A stretch of DNA of 64,000 nucleotides from Dichetophora obliterata (GCA_963920525.1 OY986435.1:263440962-263504961), one strand, 5' to 3'. Positions 21,715 through 34,140 are shown, numbered from the stretch's first letter. The notes: generated by a model not told the origin, from the letters alone. Numbers and translations are program-made.

Positions 21715-23157
21715 CAGTAGCGTAACTTAATTTTATGCGCCCGCCCGAAGGTTTCTAAAAGCGCCCTGCTTTTTACTTTAAGAGTAAAACTACGTTAATA
21801 GTAGGTTACTAGAAGCGTAGGAGAAAACAAGAGAACTCTTGATAAAAAAAAGAGACTTTTTTAATTCAATGGTCATATGATAATCATCATTTATTACAAC
21901 AGTTATATTTTAAAAATATCTTATTTTATTTTAATAGAATTTGGTAAAAAAAGCAATAACGTAAGAAATACTTTTTATAATATCAAATATAATAAAATTG
22001 ATAAGATTTTATCACAAAGCAGGTAAAAAAGCATCACATATTTATGATTTAAAAACAGTAAACAATCTTAATGATTGAATAAACGGGATCAATAATTTTT
22101 TATGGGTGGAATGATAAGTTTCAGATGTTTAGTTAAAATGTTTTGTATTTGACGTTACCTGTTTACTAAAGAATTTGCTAACGTCACAAAATATGACCAA
22201 CTGACTGATTTAACTGACTGAAAATATGAAAGCAAACTGTTAAATCGACTCCGACCATAATCGAATTTTGCCAAACAAAGACGAATTTTGCTCAAAATAT
22301 TTGGCCAAAAAAAGAAAGAGTGATCGTAGAGATGTAAAAATTGGCACGAATATCTTTAAAGACAAAATTAAGAAATCTTGAAAAAGTTACACAAATCCGA
22401 CCTCTGCCACATCCACTTCCCATATAAACGAATTCCATTTTTGTCTGAAGCTTCATAAGTTCTTGTCTCAAATCTACGATATTTGCTACATAAATTTCTT
22501 AGATGATTAATTGTATTTTAGTAACTTAACCTTGGAAAATGCTACCTACTCAAATTAACTACGTTTTTGTTCATATTTGTAAGCTTTTTTGATTACAGCA
22601 ACGACATTTTAAAAATAGAGTTGCTTTCTGTATAAATATAATAAGTATAATTTTGAAAAATAATCAGCTGCCATACATCAAATATATTTAACATTTTAAC
22701 TAAATAGGTCACCATAAAAAAATGTTTATCTTCCGGATTAGCAAGAATTTTTTTTTTGATTTGGTGTAACGCAGGTCTAATGAAGTTTTTGTGAAAAAAT
22801 TATAGTCAATCTTTCTCAAAATTATTTTTTAAGCTTTTTAAAAATTGAATATTTAAAAATTTGTATCCCGCTTTTAGTGTTTACTTTTATGGTAAACTTA
22901 AAACCATATTTTAAAAATGTAAAAAAACAGCAAGGTTGCCAGACATTAGCAATTTTAAACTTTATTTTGATATAAAAAATAAATATAATTTGAATAACAA
23001 GAAAAGTTTTATTTTTAAAAAATGCAACTTGAATATTTATTAGATTTTTGGCTGCTTATTTTGGACGACTGTGCGTCGTCCTCCACTTTATTTATCATTT
23101 TCATCAAGGAATTTGAGGGCGCCCCTGGCTTAGTTGCGCCCGCCCGCAACGCCACTG
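21715..23157. mobile_element. Non-autonomous hAT element, 1443 bp, TSD TCTGTAAA
   Basis: The left end is CAGTAGCGTAAC and the right end, inverted, CAGTGGCGTTGC; both ends carry GCGCCCGCCCG just inside. A perfect 8-bp duplication TCTGTAAA flanks the element (21707-21714 and 23158-23165). This CAGTGGCGT-type terminus plus an 8-bp duplication is characteristic of hAT. No transposase fragment was recognised, so it would need a helper in trans. Confidence 0.9.
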
Positions 23158-23169
23158 TCTGTAAACAAA

Positions 23170-24340
23170 ACAAATAGCACTCGTATGACAAAACGTTCAC
23201 CATTAAAAATGTTAAATTTTACGATGACAATGTCAAATTGGACATATTCACATTAGTGTTGCCACATCTCAAAACTTAAAAGTCAACAAAAGTACACACA
23301 TTAGCAATGTATTTTTTATTGATCCAGTTGGCCAAATATTTCATTAGGCTAATATGTTTTCATCTATATGTTATAATACCTAATAGGCATTAAAAATATT
23401 TTAATAACAAAACTATTTAAAGAATATAGCTATCAAGAATTACTTTATTTTATAGTTTTAACATGTTCAAAACAACAATTATTGTTAATAGTACACCTTT
23501 TAATAAGAAGACCATTAGTTTCTGGCATAAAAGCATGTTACTTCTTTGTTCCGTTTAAACCGGGGTTGTAGAAAAATCATCTAATCTTTTACATCATCTT
23601 TCGATGGTTTCGCCCATTTATATTTAGAATATTTACAGATGTTCCAATACCGAACTGATCTACTACACTTTTTCCAGTTGCAATCAGAAAAGCTCAATTG
23701 AAATTCAGAACTTCCATTTTAAAGTCAGAAAACATAATTTGAAATTCAGAAGAGGTCAATTGAAATTCGGAAATTTAATTTTAAATTTAGAAAACATGAT
23801 TATTACAATTATTTTAAAAACTAATACCGACTTTTGAATATACAGAGGTCCAAACAAGAACAAAATTCATATAAAGAAGTATTACAATTGTTTATTATTA
23901 ATTTTGTTTCAAAATATTGAATTTCTTTCAAAACTAAAAATATAACGAAAAATTTAAATGTTTTAATTACAAAAATTAACAAAAATCATTATGTGAAGAC
24001 ACATTATCAATTTACTTGATTTACCCACACGGGGAAATTAAATAATACTATTAAAGCGATTTAATTTCCTTTGTTATTTGATGGTTTTTTTCAAAACTAG
24101 CTATCGATAATTAAATTTGGCATTTTTCCAGCATTGAGTTGGCTGAACATTTGTTTAGATTTACTTTATAAACACAAGTAAAAAATTAGCAAAATCTTTC
24201 GAAAAGAAAACAGATAAACAATAAAAACAAATCTATAAATAATTTCATTTAATCCATTAACGATAATATAATAGTTTTCTTTTCATGTGAATATGCATTC
24301 TTTTTAGGGTTTTTCGACCAAATCTTTTGTTTAATTACAA
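23170..24340. other. AT-rich spacer with degenerate short repeats
   Basis: ATTCAGAA-type motifs recur at about 23690-23800 (AATTGAAATTCAGAA and variants). No gene was recognised. Confidence 0.4.
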
Positions 24341-24960
24341 CAAATATTGCGTTGGTAAAGCTTCAACACTTTTTCTGGTGCTGTTGTGTTTGTTGCTTTC
24401 TTTTTTTTTTGTTGGTATTGCTGTTGCTGTTTTGCTACTTTTTCGGCAGGCATACAACTATTTTTCATCTTTTTTTTTGTTGACTTAAACGCGTGAACTT
24501 TTAAAGCCGTTGCCAGCTATGCACGACACCTTCTCTAAGCTGTGAACAAATATTTGCTCAATTCCATGCTTTTCTGTATGGCTACAGTGACAGCATCAAC
24601 AGCACCACCACTGCTACCAAAAATAGGAAAAAAGCAAACACTAGTAACAGCAACAGCGTTACAGCAACAAGTAGCGACAAGATAGCAACACACAGTGCTG
24701 CAAACGCAACTTTAAACACAAATTATGTGGCAGCACTGCAACAACCAGCACGCAAATCATTAGCGGCTGAGCGAGATTCTGTTGCTGATGTGTGCAAAAA
24801 AAAAATTACCAACGACAGCAAATTCGGTAAAATTCGATTTTTTGTGAACAGCGAACCAGTCAGTCGATAGCAGTAAAAACGAAATTTTCCTTTATCGATA
24901 TGCTTCAACATTCTGTTGATGTTGTTGTTTTAGGCCCTTGTTTGAACGCGTGTTTTTTAT
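24340..24960. other. Low-copy CAA/CAG-rich DNA, possible untranslated host exon or promoter
   Basis: Rich in CAACAG/GTTGCTG triplets on both strands (24360-24440, 24590-24720), as in 5' leaders of many fly genes. An initiator-like TCAGTC lies at 24860-24865, but no downstream promoter element fits at the expected distance and no long open frame follows. This is a suggestion only. Confidence 0.25.
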
Positions 24961-25182
24961 ATTTGTTTATTTTAAGAATTGTTGGTCAATCGTGCAAAGC
25001 ATGAAATCGAGAATGCTTGAATAGCAAGTAATAAAAAGTAGAAAAGAAAAAAAAAAATTAAAAAAAAAAACATTTAATGTAAATGTGATGAGTTAACAAT
25101 TTAATTGTAGTGGAATTTGTTTATATTTTTTGACTACAGTAAATAAAATTAATATTTATTAAGCAAGTAAAATGATGTGCAG

Positions 25183-25640
25183 TAGAGGTAAAGGTAGAGG
25201 TAGAGGTAGAGGTAGAGGTAGAGGTAGAGGTAGAGGTAGAGGTAGAGGTAGAGGTAGAGGTAGAGGTAGAGGTAGAGGTAGAGGTAGAGGTAGAGGTAGA
25301 GGTAGAGGTAGAGGTAGAGGTAGAGGTAGAGGTAGAGGTAGAGGTAGAGGTAGAGGTAGAGGTAGAGGTAGAGGTAGAGGTAGTGGTAGAGGTAGTGGTA
25401 GAGGTAGAGGTAGAGGTAGAGGTAGAGGTAGAGGTAGAGGTAGAGGTAGAGGTAGAGGTAGAGGTAGAGGTAGAGGTAGAGGTAGAGGTAGAGGTAGAGG
25501 TAGAGGTAGAGGTAGAGGTAGAGGTAGAGGTAGAGGTAGAGGTAGAGGTAGAGGTAGAGGTAGAGGTAGAGGTAGAGGTAGAGGTAGAGGTTGAGGTAGA
25601 GGTAGAGGTAGAGGTAGAGGTAGTGGTAGAGGTAGAGGCA
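25183..25640 (+). repeat. (GGTAGA)n hexanucleotide microsatellite, about 75 units
   Basis: Nearly pure array of GGTAGA with a few variants: GGTAGT at about 25380-25400 and 25620, one GGTTGA near 25592, and terminal GGTAAA/GGCAAA. It is open in several frames only because it is a perfect hexamer repeat (Gly-Arg, Val-Glu, Leu-Pro and Leu-Tyr dipeptides). No gene is implied. Confidence 0.98.
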
Positions 25641-25649
25641 AAGGTTTCT

Positions 25650-26390
25650 GTGTTTTTTTGAAGCGAAACTTTTTATGCGGCTATTTGATAGAGGATACCA
25701 TTTTTCGAGTGTCATTACGAAAAATTTTCGTTATGAAAAACATTTCGAGTGTCGTCACGTTTTTGTGTACACGAGCAATGACACAATGCATTGAAAAATA
25801 AAATTTTTGTCCCCCTGAGTTATTCAAGTAATTTGTGGTGAATATCCTTATTAAACAACAAATTTTTTGGAAAAAACAAAAAAATCTTAACTGTTGAAAT
25901 GAAAATATTGTTGAAATGAAAATAATAAAATTTGTTTCATGCACTTCTGATGCATCCAAGCCAATTCCCATAGGTTTTTATTGTCTTTGGACAAGAGATT
26001 ATATTACAATAAATTTGGCCAGCTTTTTATAGTTTACTGGAGCTTGTTGGCGCTTCATAGGCGTCAATGGCTTTCTATTATCTGACCTTTTGTGGTTTTT
26101 ATGGAATCTTTTATATAATTTATTTATTTGTTTATTTAATTGACATATTAGTATAATTAGAATGAATTATTTTGCTGTGCAAAGCCAGTAGCTTAAGCAA
26201 TGTGTATGATGATGTTTAAAGATATTAATATTACAATTTAAAATTAGGAATACTTATGTAATAATAATTAATTATAAAAAATGCATTTAACTGAATATGA
26301 CGAAAAGCTTAAAATGATTAACAAACAATATTTAAGGTATTTATAAATAAAAGGGAAAGAAAGAAAAGCAAAGGCATGCATAGTGGCGTA
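25650..26390. other. AT-rich spacer
   Basis: The minus-strand frame at 25681-25971 has no recognised domain. The right part may be the 3' untranslated part of the LINE that follows. Confidence 0.35.
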
Positions 26391-27660
26391 TTTGCAGATG
26401 GAAAAGATATCATTTATAAGGACTGAAAATAGTTAAAGGCCAAGAACTGAGCCTTGTGGCACTCCACTGCATACCGGCATAGTAGAGAACATCTCCATAC
26501 CAGCGCACAAGTTTGTAACAGAGTAAGGAGTGATTTACTGTGTCAAATGCTTTAGAAAAAAGCCTTTATCATAGGGTGTTCAGGTATCATCAATAACTTT
26601 CAGTTGAGCAACTATGCCCACAACGGAAGCCAGATTGCAATGAAGATAATAAGGTATTAGTATTTAAGAAGTCAGAAATCTGACTGGCCATAATTGCTTC
26701 AAAGACCTTCGATAGGGATGACAAAATACTAATAGGTCTAAGATCATAAGGCTCACACGCAGTTGGTTTTTTGCGACAGGTAATACTTTTGCTATTTCCC
26801 AGAGCTAAGGAAAAGATGACGTAGTGATACAATAGTTAATAATGTGCGTAAGTGGGCTATAACGTGAGTTTGATAAACTTAATCGAAACTCCATCTTCAC
26901 CAATGGCATTTGACTTTACATTCAAAATGCGTTTACAGACCCCATATTCACTGACAGCAGACAACTGAAAGATTGGTTGTACAATGTTATTTGATAGTTC
27001 CTCAAAGCTACCAACACTATGGTTATTATTTAAAAAGAAATCGTTTAAAATATCAGGGCAGAAAACACTCAGGTACTGGCTTATTAACAATACCAAAATT
27101 TTTTATGTTTCTTCAAGGCACCTTTAAAGGTAGCGATGCTTTCAATTTATTAGAGAAGTACCTTTATTTGGATTGCCTTGCGATTAAAACTGAAGCAATC
27201 CGTGCCGCCGTGTAGTTTTCCTATTTTTCTGGTGTAGGGTTATTCTTCCAGATCCTGCGCTGTTTATTTCGTTTTTCGATAGAGTTTCAGTTAGAGTTAG
27301 AGAGGACATATAATGTATACCAGGGACATGCAACATTTTTAATAACAAATATCCTGGTACGAACATGTCTTGCAAAAAGGTTGCAAAAAGTTTGTTTGAA
27401 AAGGATGTAACTTTTTCAGCAAAACTCGCGCAGAACCAGATTTTGTTCCAGTAGGTGAGGCAGGCATCATTTTTCAAGGCCTGAAGATAAATTGGTTTCA
27501 AATTCGAGTATGATATATTTTTGGAGATAGCCATTTCCGTTAGTTTTATGTCACAGGTACGAAAAATGAAGTCATGGTCGGAGAGATCGAACAGTAAGAC
27601 GGATGTGCTATCGGAGACAATAAATTAATCAAGAAGACTAGGGAAATCATTACTTCATAA
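26390..27660 (-). pseudogene. LINE ORF2 fragment (endonuclease end and reverse transcriptase)
   Basis: Read right to left. At about 27640-27540 it carries the end of an APE-type endonuclease (SLLD, then SDHDFIF). After linker sequence, the reverse transcriptase follows: the block ending FKLTLAHL near 26860, YDLRPISILSSLSKVFEAI and QSGFRCGHSCST (26832-26590), KAFDTVNHSLLCYKL (about 26560) and GVPQGSVLGL (about 26465). Each block is in a different frame, so several indels separate them. The YADD catalytic motif and the C-terminus were not found; the copy seems truncated there. Jockey/CR1 group by the motif style. Confidence 0.8.
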
Positions 27661-27744
27661 TCGCGCAGGCATTCACATTTGACAGACCGACAGACGAGAC
27701 ATTATCATACAAAGATTTAGATATACTATCAAGACATAGAATTT

Positions 27745-28203
27745 ACAGCAACAAAAAAGAGACAAGTGTATAGAAATTTTGGGTGTTCCTAAAGTCAACA
27801 ATTCTAATGCTCTTGATAGTGCTGTTAGATTCTTCTCTGGCGGCTTGAATATGAACGTTACTGAGGCGCAGATTGACGATTGCTACGTAAAGAGGGTAAA
27901 AAACCCCAAGGTTCCGCATCATTTAATTCCACGTCGGACATCTTATGTGTAAATTTTGTATCTCGGCTCACTAAAAAAAGCGTAATGAAGAACAAACTTA
28001 GGTGTAGAAATAATTTAAACACTAAATTATTTAACTGCGATCGCATTAGTAGTATTTTTATAAATGAAAGTCTCTCCTTCAAAACTAGACCACTTTTTAA
28101 CGCAGATCTAAAAATACAAATCGAAAAAAAAAATTCAAATTTCTTTGGGTTAGTAACGGTAGGATTTTAATGTGGAATAAGGATTTAAATAATATTACTT
28201 AAA
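27745..28203 (+). pseudogene. LINE ORF1 fragment, 5'-truncated
   Basis: RNA-binding ORF1-type protein of a non-LTR retrotransposon, partner of the ORF2 remnant at 31546-33664. The frame runs CIEILGVPKVNNSNALDSAV to KRVKNPK, shifts near 27895, and continues ASFNSTSDILCVNFVSRLTK to SIFINESLSFKTRPLFNADL, ending LMWNKDLNNIT and a stop at 28201-28203. The ILGVP block and the INESL...RPLF block match the layout of the intact ORF1 at 54811-55758. The N-terminal coiled coil is missing. Confidence 0.75.
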
Positions 28204-28559
28204 AAAAACGTATAGCAGTGAGGGGACTACCGACCAAAGAGAAAACCTATGTATAATATATTATTATTCCCTGGAAGACGTTGACCTGCCACGGACCGCC
28301 TTATTGCTATATAAGAATTTTCATGCTTATAGGGGGTTTCGGACTGTAGGACGAGTCCGACAGATCCGACAGGTCCGACAGGTCCGACGGACATGTAGGA
28401 TGTGCGAAAGCCCGTCCTACATATAGGATGAAAATCAAAAAGTTTTACAAGTTCTAAGAGTTCCGCTATGATCTTGTTCTTCTCTGTGCGTCTTTGCTTG
28501 TAGATCTCCTTGGTAATTGTTTTGGCGCAGTTTTTTGTTGACGTTGTGAATTCTAATTG

Positions 28560-30700
28560 TGTAGCTACAGTCGGCATATGAAAGTAGAATTATTTTTGTT
28601 AAGAGCTTATAGCAATTTATTAAATTTGTTATATATTACTGAAACTATTTCTTTTCAGTGTTACCAAATCAAAAATACATATAATTAAAGTAATTTAGTT
28701 AAATTATTTCATTACTGAATTAATATACAAATTTAAAGTTTATTTATATCTATTTATTTCATAACACTAACACAATATACATGTACACCATATCTATATT
28801 GCGTTGTGTATTAAAAATATAATATTAAAAAATTAAGAAATAGCTAAATAATCTATAGCGTATAAATTATATTTAATTCATGTGAGAAATTGATGCTAAA
28901 CAGCTTAGAATGCTAAGGATAAGCAGACTTTAGTTATCAAATTGTTACTGAAAATATTAATTTTTTTTGCAGGTTTATTACGTAATGGTTATTATATACT
29001 AAATATACATAAATACTCTTTAAATTTCCTCAATGCGCTAAGTTGTTCATATATGTGAACTATATATATGTATATATGTATAAACATATTTATTTCCGAT
29101 ACGTTAACACTTTTAGTAAAAACAAATAGTTTAACCAATATTATAATACTCTTTAATTCATATGTATAAACTGTTTTCTAAAATAGTTCGATGTCATATG
29201 CTGACTAGCTGCAAATAAACATCTACAAAAAATTAAAGCTTACTGTACAACAATAATTACCAAGAAAATCTACAACAACAACGCAAAGAGAATGACAAGA
29301 TCCCAGCGATTGCGCAGCGTTAGAGGGGATGAACCGAATTGGCGGCGGAAAATATATAGTACTTTGCTTGCTATTTTTTATGTTTGCCTGCTAGCAAGAT
29401 CTCAAGTGGAGGGAAGCATTAAAAGAGACTTCAGAGCTAACTGCTGAAATAAAATTAAATTTAAATTTTTCATATTTGTATTTTGTTTGACTGTCGTGAA
29501 GTCTCTTTTAATGCCTCCACTTTAGATCTTGCTAGCAGGAAAACAGAAAAAATAGCAAGCAAAGTGCTATTTATTTTTCGCCGCCAATTCGGTTCATCCC
29601 CTCTAACGCTGCGCAACCGCTGTGATAATGTTATTCTCTCTGCCTTTTTTGTTGTAGATTTGTTTGGTAATTGTTGTTGTGCTTGAATTTTTTGTAGATG
29701 TTTTTTAGTAGCTACAGTCGGCATATGACAATCGAAGTATTTCTATAACACTTTATATACATGTACATAAAAACACTTACACAAAAAAACCTGCAAAATA
29801 AATTTATATTTACAGTTGTAAATGAATAACTACAGTCTGCTTATCACAAGCGTTTTATTTCTTACCGCCTAATGTTGTAAATCGAAAACGCAAACAAACG
29901 ACAAGTAATACACAAGAAGCAACACTTTTTATACCCCCCCCCCCTTCCAAAAACGTAATGGGGGTATATTAATTTTGACTTAACCAAAACGGTAAGATCT
30001 CTTTAATTCCACAAAAATCAATTTAATGACTTCAAATTTCGCAGTGTCTTAAATATTTCATACTTATTTTGAGTATTAAATTTGTAAAAATCAGATGTAA
30101 ACCACACCTACCTCCCATACAAAGTGTCTTAACCAAAACGGGAAAATCTCTTTAAATATATTTAACAGTTTGCTTAACACTTTATATATACTCTAATTCG
30201 GCCTTGGGGGTATTTTAACTTCGGCCCAGTCGAAGAGAATTCCTTACTAGTTCTATGTGAAATTCTATTGCTTCTCGTGTCTTGCTTGTCGTTGGTTTGC
30301 GTTTTCAATTTACAACATTAGGCGGTTAAACTATCTACGTACAATTATTATATTATATTATTTATAATTTATATACTACATCTATTTCTTATATATTCTT
30401 ATTTTAATACACAACACAATCTACAAATAGCGTGCATGTATATTGTGTTATTATAGAAAAAGATATAAATAAGATTAAATTTTTAAATTAATTCAATAAT
30501 GAAATAATTAAAATATATAATATGATTTTATGTATATATTTTTGATATGGTAGTACATTTAGTTAAATGAAATTGCTTCAGCCATTTATACAAAATTTCA
30601 GAAATTGATTTAAACTCTTATCTAAAATAAATCAGTTTTCATACTAAGAAAGCTAATTTAACTTTGCTGCACTTGCTGATGCACCGCGAGATCGTTGGCC
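28560..30700. mobile_element. Outer fold-back with long imperfect arms
   Basis: Left arm 28590-28885 pairs by eye with 30340-30660; for example AACACAATATACATG lies in the left arm and its complement CATGTATATTGTGTT at about 30437. The arm continues after an interruption at 29862-29930 (CCGCCTAATGTTGTAAAT), pairing with 30262-30332. The loop (29935-30230) contains a C10-plus run and GGGGGTATATTAATTTTGAC, and at the far side GGGGGTATTTTAACTTCGGC. Long imperfect arms without a transposase resemble Foldback/Galileo-type elements; the class is inferred. Confidence 0.6.
28905..29860. mobile_element. Inner fold-back inserted in the left arm of the outer one
   Basis: A near-continuous palindrome centred near 29465. 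The left arm contains ATAAGCAGACT (28920), TTTTTTGCAGG, CATATGCTGACTAGCTGC, and AGCGTTAGAGGGGATGAACC (29318). The right arm contains their complements: GGTTCATCCCCTCTAACGCT (29592-29611), CTACAGTCGGCATATG (about 29712) and AGTCTGCTTAT (about 29835). No coding capacity. Confidence 0.75.
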
Positions 30701-31545
30701 CACACACACGCACACACACACAAACTCAAGCACTTTCGTTATTTTTTAAGTTTTTTAAGTTTACAATATTACAAGTTTACGAAATAAGTTGAAAGTACAA
30801 GCACTCGAATTAAATATGTCGCAAATTAAATAAAATGCAAATTAAATAAAATATTTGCGCTTAAACTTGACCGAAATGTGAAACGTCAAAATTTGTCAAA
30901 ATTTCACCGTCCATTTGACACAGCAAAAAAGACAAATTTATGTCAACACACACAAATTTTATTCAACCTGATATTTTCTATCCTACCATGACTGAAAAGT
31001 TTCCTTCTGACACACCCTTAATGAAAAAAATTTATTAATAAAACAATGATAGCTGACAACTCTGAAAATAAAATGCCGCAGTGGTGAAAATAAAAAGCCA
31101 CTGACAAATACAACAAGTGTGAAAATTGTCAAACTTTAAAAGCATATATAGACCAATATAGAGCCAATTAATAATAAGTTTTGGTTGCAAACATCTTATT
31201 GCAACCTAACTTAAGTATTTATATACTAACAAACAGAATACATGCATAAAATTCAGGAGTTGCCAAGTGATTTCTTTGTGAGCTTGCGGCCGATTAAGAA
31301 CAAGAGTTACGATCATTGTTGATTTTTCTTATGCACAAATATGTACATGCAAATATTGTTTGAGGTTATGTTTTCTAAGTTTCCTATCTTGATATCCTGG
31401 CTGACTGTATTGATGACGAGAGTTCCACGGAAAATACCATGACGCAAACCAAAGATTTACCCTCTACCAAAATCGTTCAACGCGCCTAAAGAAGTTTTCA
31501 CTTAAAAAAAATTTACTTTTGCTTAATAAATTTTAAAAAATTTTT

Positions 31546-33975
31546 ATGAATATGGATAATGTTAATACTCTTGGATCTATATATAATATTCCTGCCGTGC
31601 ATTATAATAAGTTTAATTTTCTAGATTTTTCATCAATACCCAATAACCCAAACAGTTTTTATTTAATTCATCAAAATATAAGAAGCTTAAGAAAAATTTT
31701 TGATACTTTCCTTTTGCATTTAGATTCATTTTTTAATAAGCCAGATTTCATTTTCTTTACGAAAATATGGACTTATGATTGCGAAATATCTTTGTTTAGT
31801 ATTCCTGGATATAAATTATATGCAAACTGTAATAACGATTATGCTGCTGGTGGAGTGGCGGTTTTTGCTAAGAGAAAATGTAATTGTGATTTTTCTTGTT
31901 TTCATTTTCTTAGCTCGGATTCGGTTAAAATTTGTTGCTTAATAGATAACCAAAATTACTCTTTTTTCTGTTTTTATAGATTTCATGACAACTCTAATCT
32001 TGACATGTTTTTGGGTGATTTGGATGAACTTTTAATAAACGATAAGTCTGATAATATTATAGCATTAGGTGACTTCAACTTAAACATATTACTTGACTCA
32101 TCTATGTCTGATAAATATTTATATTTTTTCTCTCTGCTTATGGTCTAGAATCATGCATAAATAAGCCAACTCGAATATCTGATAATTCATCTTCTTGTAT
32201 TGACCATTTTTTTGTGAGGTTAAGTCGATATAGCAATTTATCTATCAGCAGTTCCGTTTCAAATTTTAATTTCTCCGATCGTTGTATGACGTGTTTGCTA
32301 TTTGACAATGTGGTAATATCTGATAACGCATACTAACCTTCTGAAAAAAGTTAAAGAAAAAAATAAATTGTACAAAAAAAATTGTAGCTCAATACAAAAA
32401 CCTATGCAAGAAAATTTCTACAGAAGATTCAGCATGCAAAACCAACTATTACGTACATAAATTTAAAACTATCAGGGGCAATGTTAAAAAAGAATGGCAG
32501 CTCATAAGTGTTGGAAGTACATCGGTTCATGAAGATAGTGCTAAAGCTAATGGCTTTAATAATTTCTTTACCAGAATTGGTAGGGACGTAGTAAATGTTG
32601 ACGGTCTTAATGACTTCACATGTAACTGTATTGATAATGAATTTTACTACCAAAATAGTGCTTTTTTTTGCTCCAATTTCATCTTTTGAGCTGTATAGAA
32701 TCATTATCTATTCTATTCATTATCTACTATTAACTCAATTTTTCATCAGAGTTTTTTGAGTAGAGTTATAGCTTTTGCGGATGATATGGCCTGCACTTTT
32801 AACAGTGACTCTACCTTTAGTCTACCTTGTGATATTAATCATGACTTAGGACTTTTAAGGCATTGGTTCTCATCACTTAAGCTTGCTTTGAGTGATAAGA
32901 CTAAAATCGTGTACTTTAATGTAGCTGGTGTTGATCTTTATATAGGTAATTTCACTTTTCATAATGCAGGATGTGATAAATTCTTAATCGACAACGATAT
33001 TTGTAGTTCTTCCTGCCACTCTAAAACTTTCAGTGGTTCTTTTAATTGTTCTCCAAGATATTTTTCAATTGATTGGTAGTTCATTGGAAAATGAACTAGT
33101 TGAATCATACAGTTTCATTAAAAAAGTATCTCATGGGTGCGATTAGACATCTGTGCCTTTTTAAAATCTTTTTGCTCCATAAAATTACTAACATGTATAT
33201 GTTTTTTACCATGGTATTTTTCACTCAAAACTGCAATATGGTATAATTTGCTGGGGTGGTTCACGTAACAATAAAATTAATTCACTTCTCATGCGATTCG
33301 AATTGACTGCAATAAAAAACGCTTAGTCAGCAGCTTTCCATTGTTCAAGAACTTAAACGTGTTACCCATAAAACATTTTTTTTATTATATAGTATTAAAA
33401 GTATTTTTTATTAGATCCGGGTATTTGCATAACAGAAGCTTTTCCATTTATAATCTAAGGGTAAATAACCAAAACCTTGTATTTGTTCCTCCTCGCAACT
33501 TAAATCACTTTAATAATTTCTTTTCCTGCGTTGCTCCTTGGTTTTTTAATTGTTTACCTTTCAATGTTCGCAATATTCGTAACAATAATGTTTTTCTTAA
33601 AGTAGTGAAATCTTGGCTCTTTAACTTTAATTTTAATGATATTGATTCTCTTTTATCTAATTAGTTTTATAAGTTTTTTTGTTTGTACATTTATTTTGTT
33701 TGTACATTTATTACATTTTATTGTTTGTACATTTGTTTGTTATATTTATTAGCCTTTCGTTATAAGTTGACCCCACTATCGTACTTAATTAATATTTAAC
33801 TTGCTATTTTTCATGTTAAACAACTTTTGCCACTTGTTTTATTTAAAACAACAGATTGTAGTATTTATTTTTTATAGAACGCATACATTTTTCTAAACGT
33901 TAAAGTTTAATAATTAGTGAATAAATAATAGTAATAAATAATAAAATAAAAAAAGAAATAAAAAAAAGAATGATA
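31546..33975 (+). pseudogene. LINE ORF2 with endonuclease, deleted reverse transcriptase and 3' tail
   Basis: The ATG at 31546 opens an APE-type endonuclease: FYLIHQNIRSL (Asn), IFFTKIWT, AAGGVAVFAKR, FYRFHDN, ALGDFNLNIL and, after a frameshift, a terminal block with RFSDRC near 32270. The usual Glu of the SET motif is replaced (FTKIW), a further sign of decay. The first half of the reverse transcriptase is largely missing; the frame resumes at 32756 with RVIAFADDMA, the catalytic YADD-type box, then LALSDKTKIVYFN. The C-terminal block (VAPWFFNCLPFNVRNI) ends at 33664. The 3' UTR has three GTTTGTACATTT repeats (33680-33733) and ends in an (AATA)n tail at about 33975. Confidence 0.8.
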
Positions 33976-33977
33976 AC

Positions 33978-34140
33978 ATTAAAGTCACCACAAACAATAA
34001 AGAAGTTATAGTCTAGAAGAAGAAGTTATCACAAATTTATACAGCTCCGTGAAGAATGAATTTAGGCTTTGAATTTTATTGGGATTGTATACTTTTACGG
34101 TCTCAGTTTTATTGTTATAGTTTTATTGTTATAGTGCCGG
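33978..34140 (-). pseudogene. LINE endonuclease fragment
   Basis: On the minus strand, VYNPNKIQSLNSFFTELYKF and, after a small break, DYNFFIVCGDFNVII match the YRPN...GDFN stretch of LINE APE endonucleases. About 50 codons only, directly next to the tail of the plus-strand LINE. Confidence 0.55.

Larger units (their letters stand above)
28209..31499. mobile_element. 3.3-kb insert flanked by ACTTAAAAAAAA, containing nested fold-backs
   Basis: The 12-bp sequence ACTTAAAAAAAA occurs at 28197-28208 and 31500-31511. Removing the insert plus one copy joins the ORF1 stop to a short A/T-rich linker and the ORF2 ATG, the normal LINE layout. So the direct repeat is most likely a target duplication. 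The insert begins in a Helentron-like stretch (about 28209-28420), contains two nested fold-backs (28560-30700) and about 800 bp of further sequence whose class I cannot name. It may be composite. Confidence 0.55.

Noticed and set aside
25149..25715. Long open frames across the hexamer array (Leu-Tyr, Leu-Pro, Gly-Arg, Val-Glu repeats)
   Set aside because: Any hexamer repeat without a stop is open in several frames; no start context, unique flanking domain or conservation supports a protein.
29930..29945. C-run as a regulatory or polymerase signal
   Set aside because: A homopolymer in the loop of a fold-back; most likely slippage, and no promoter elements accompany it.
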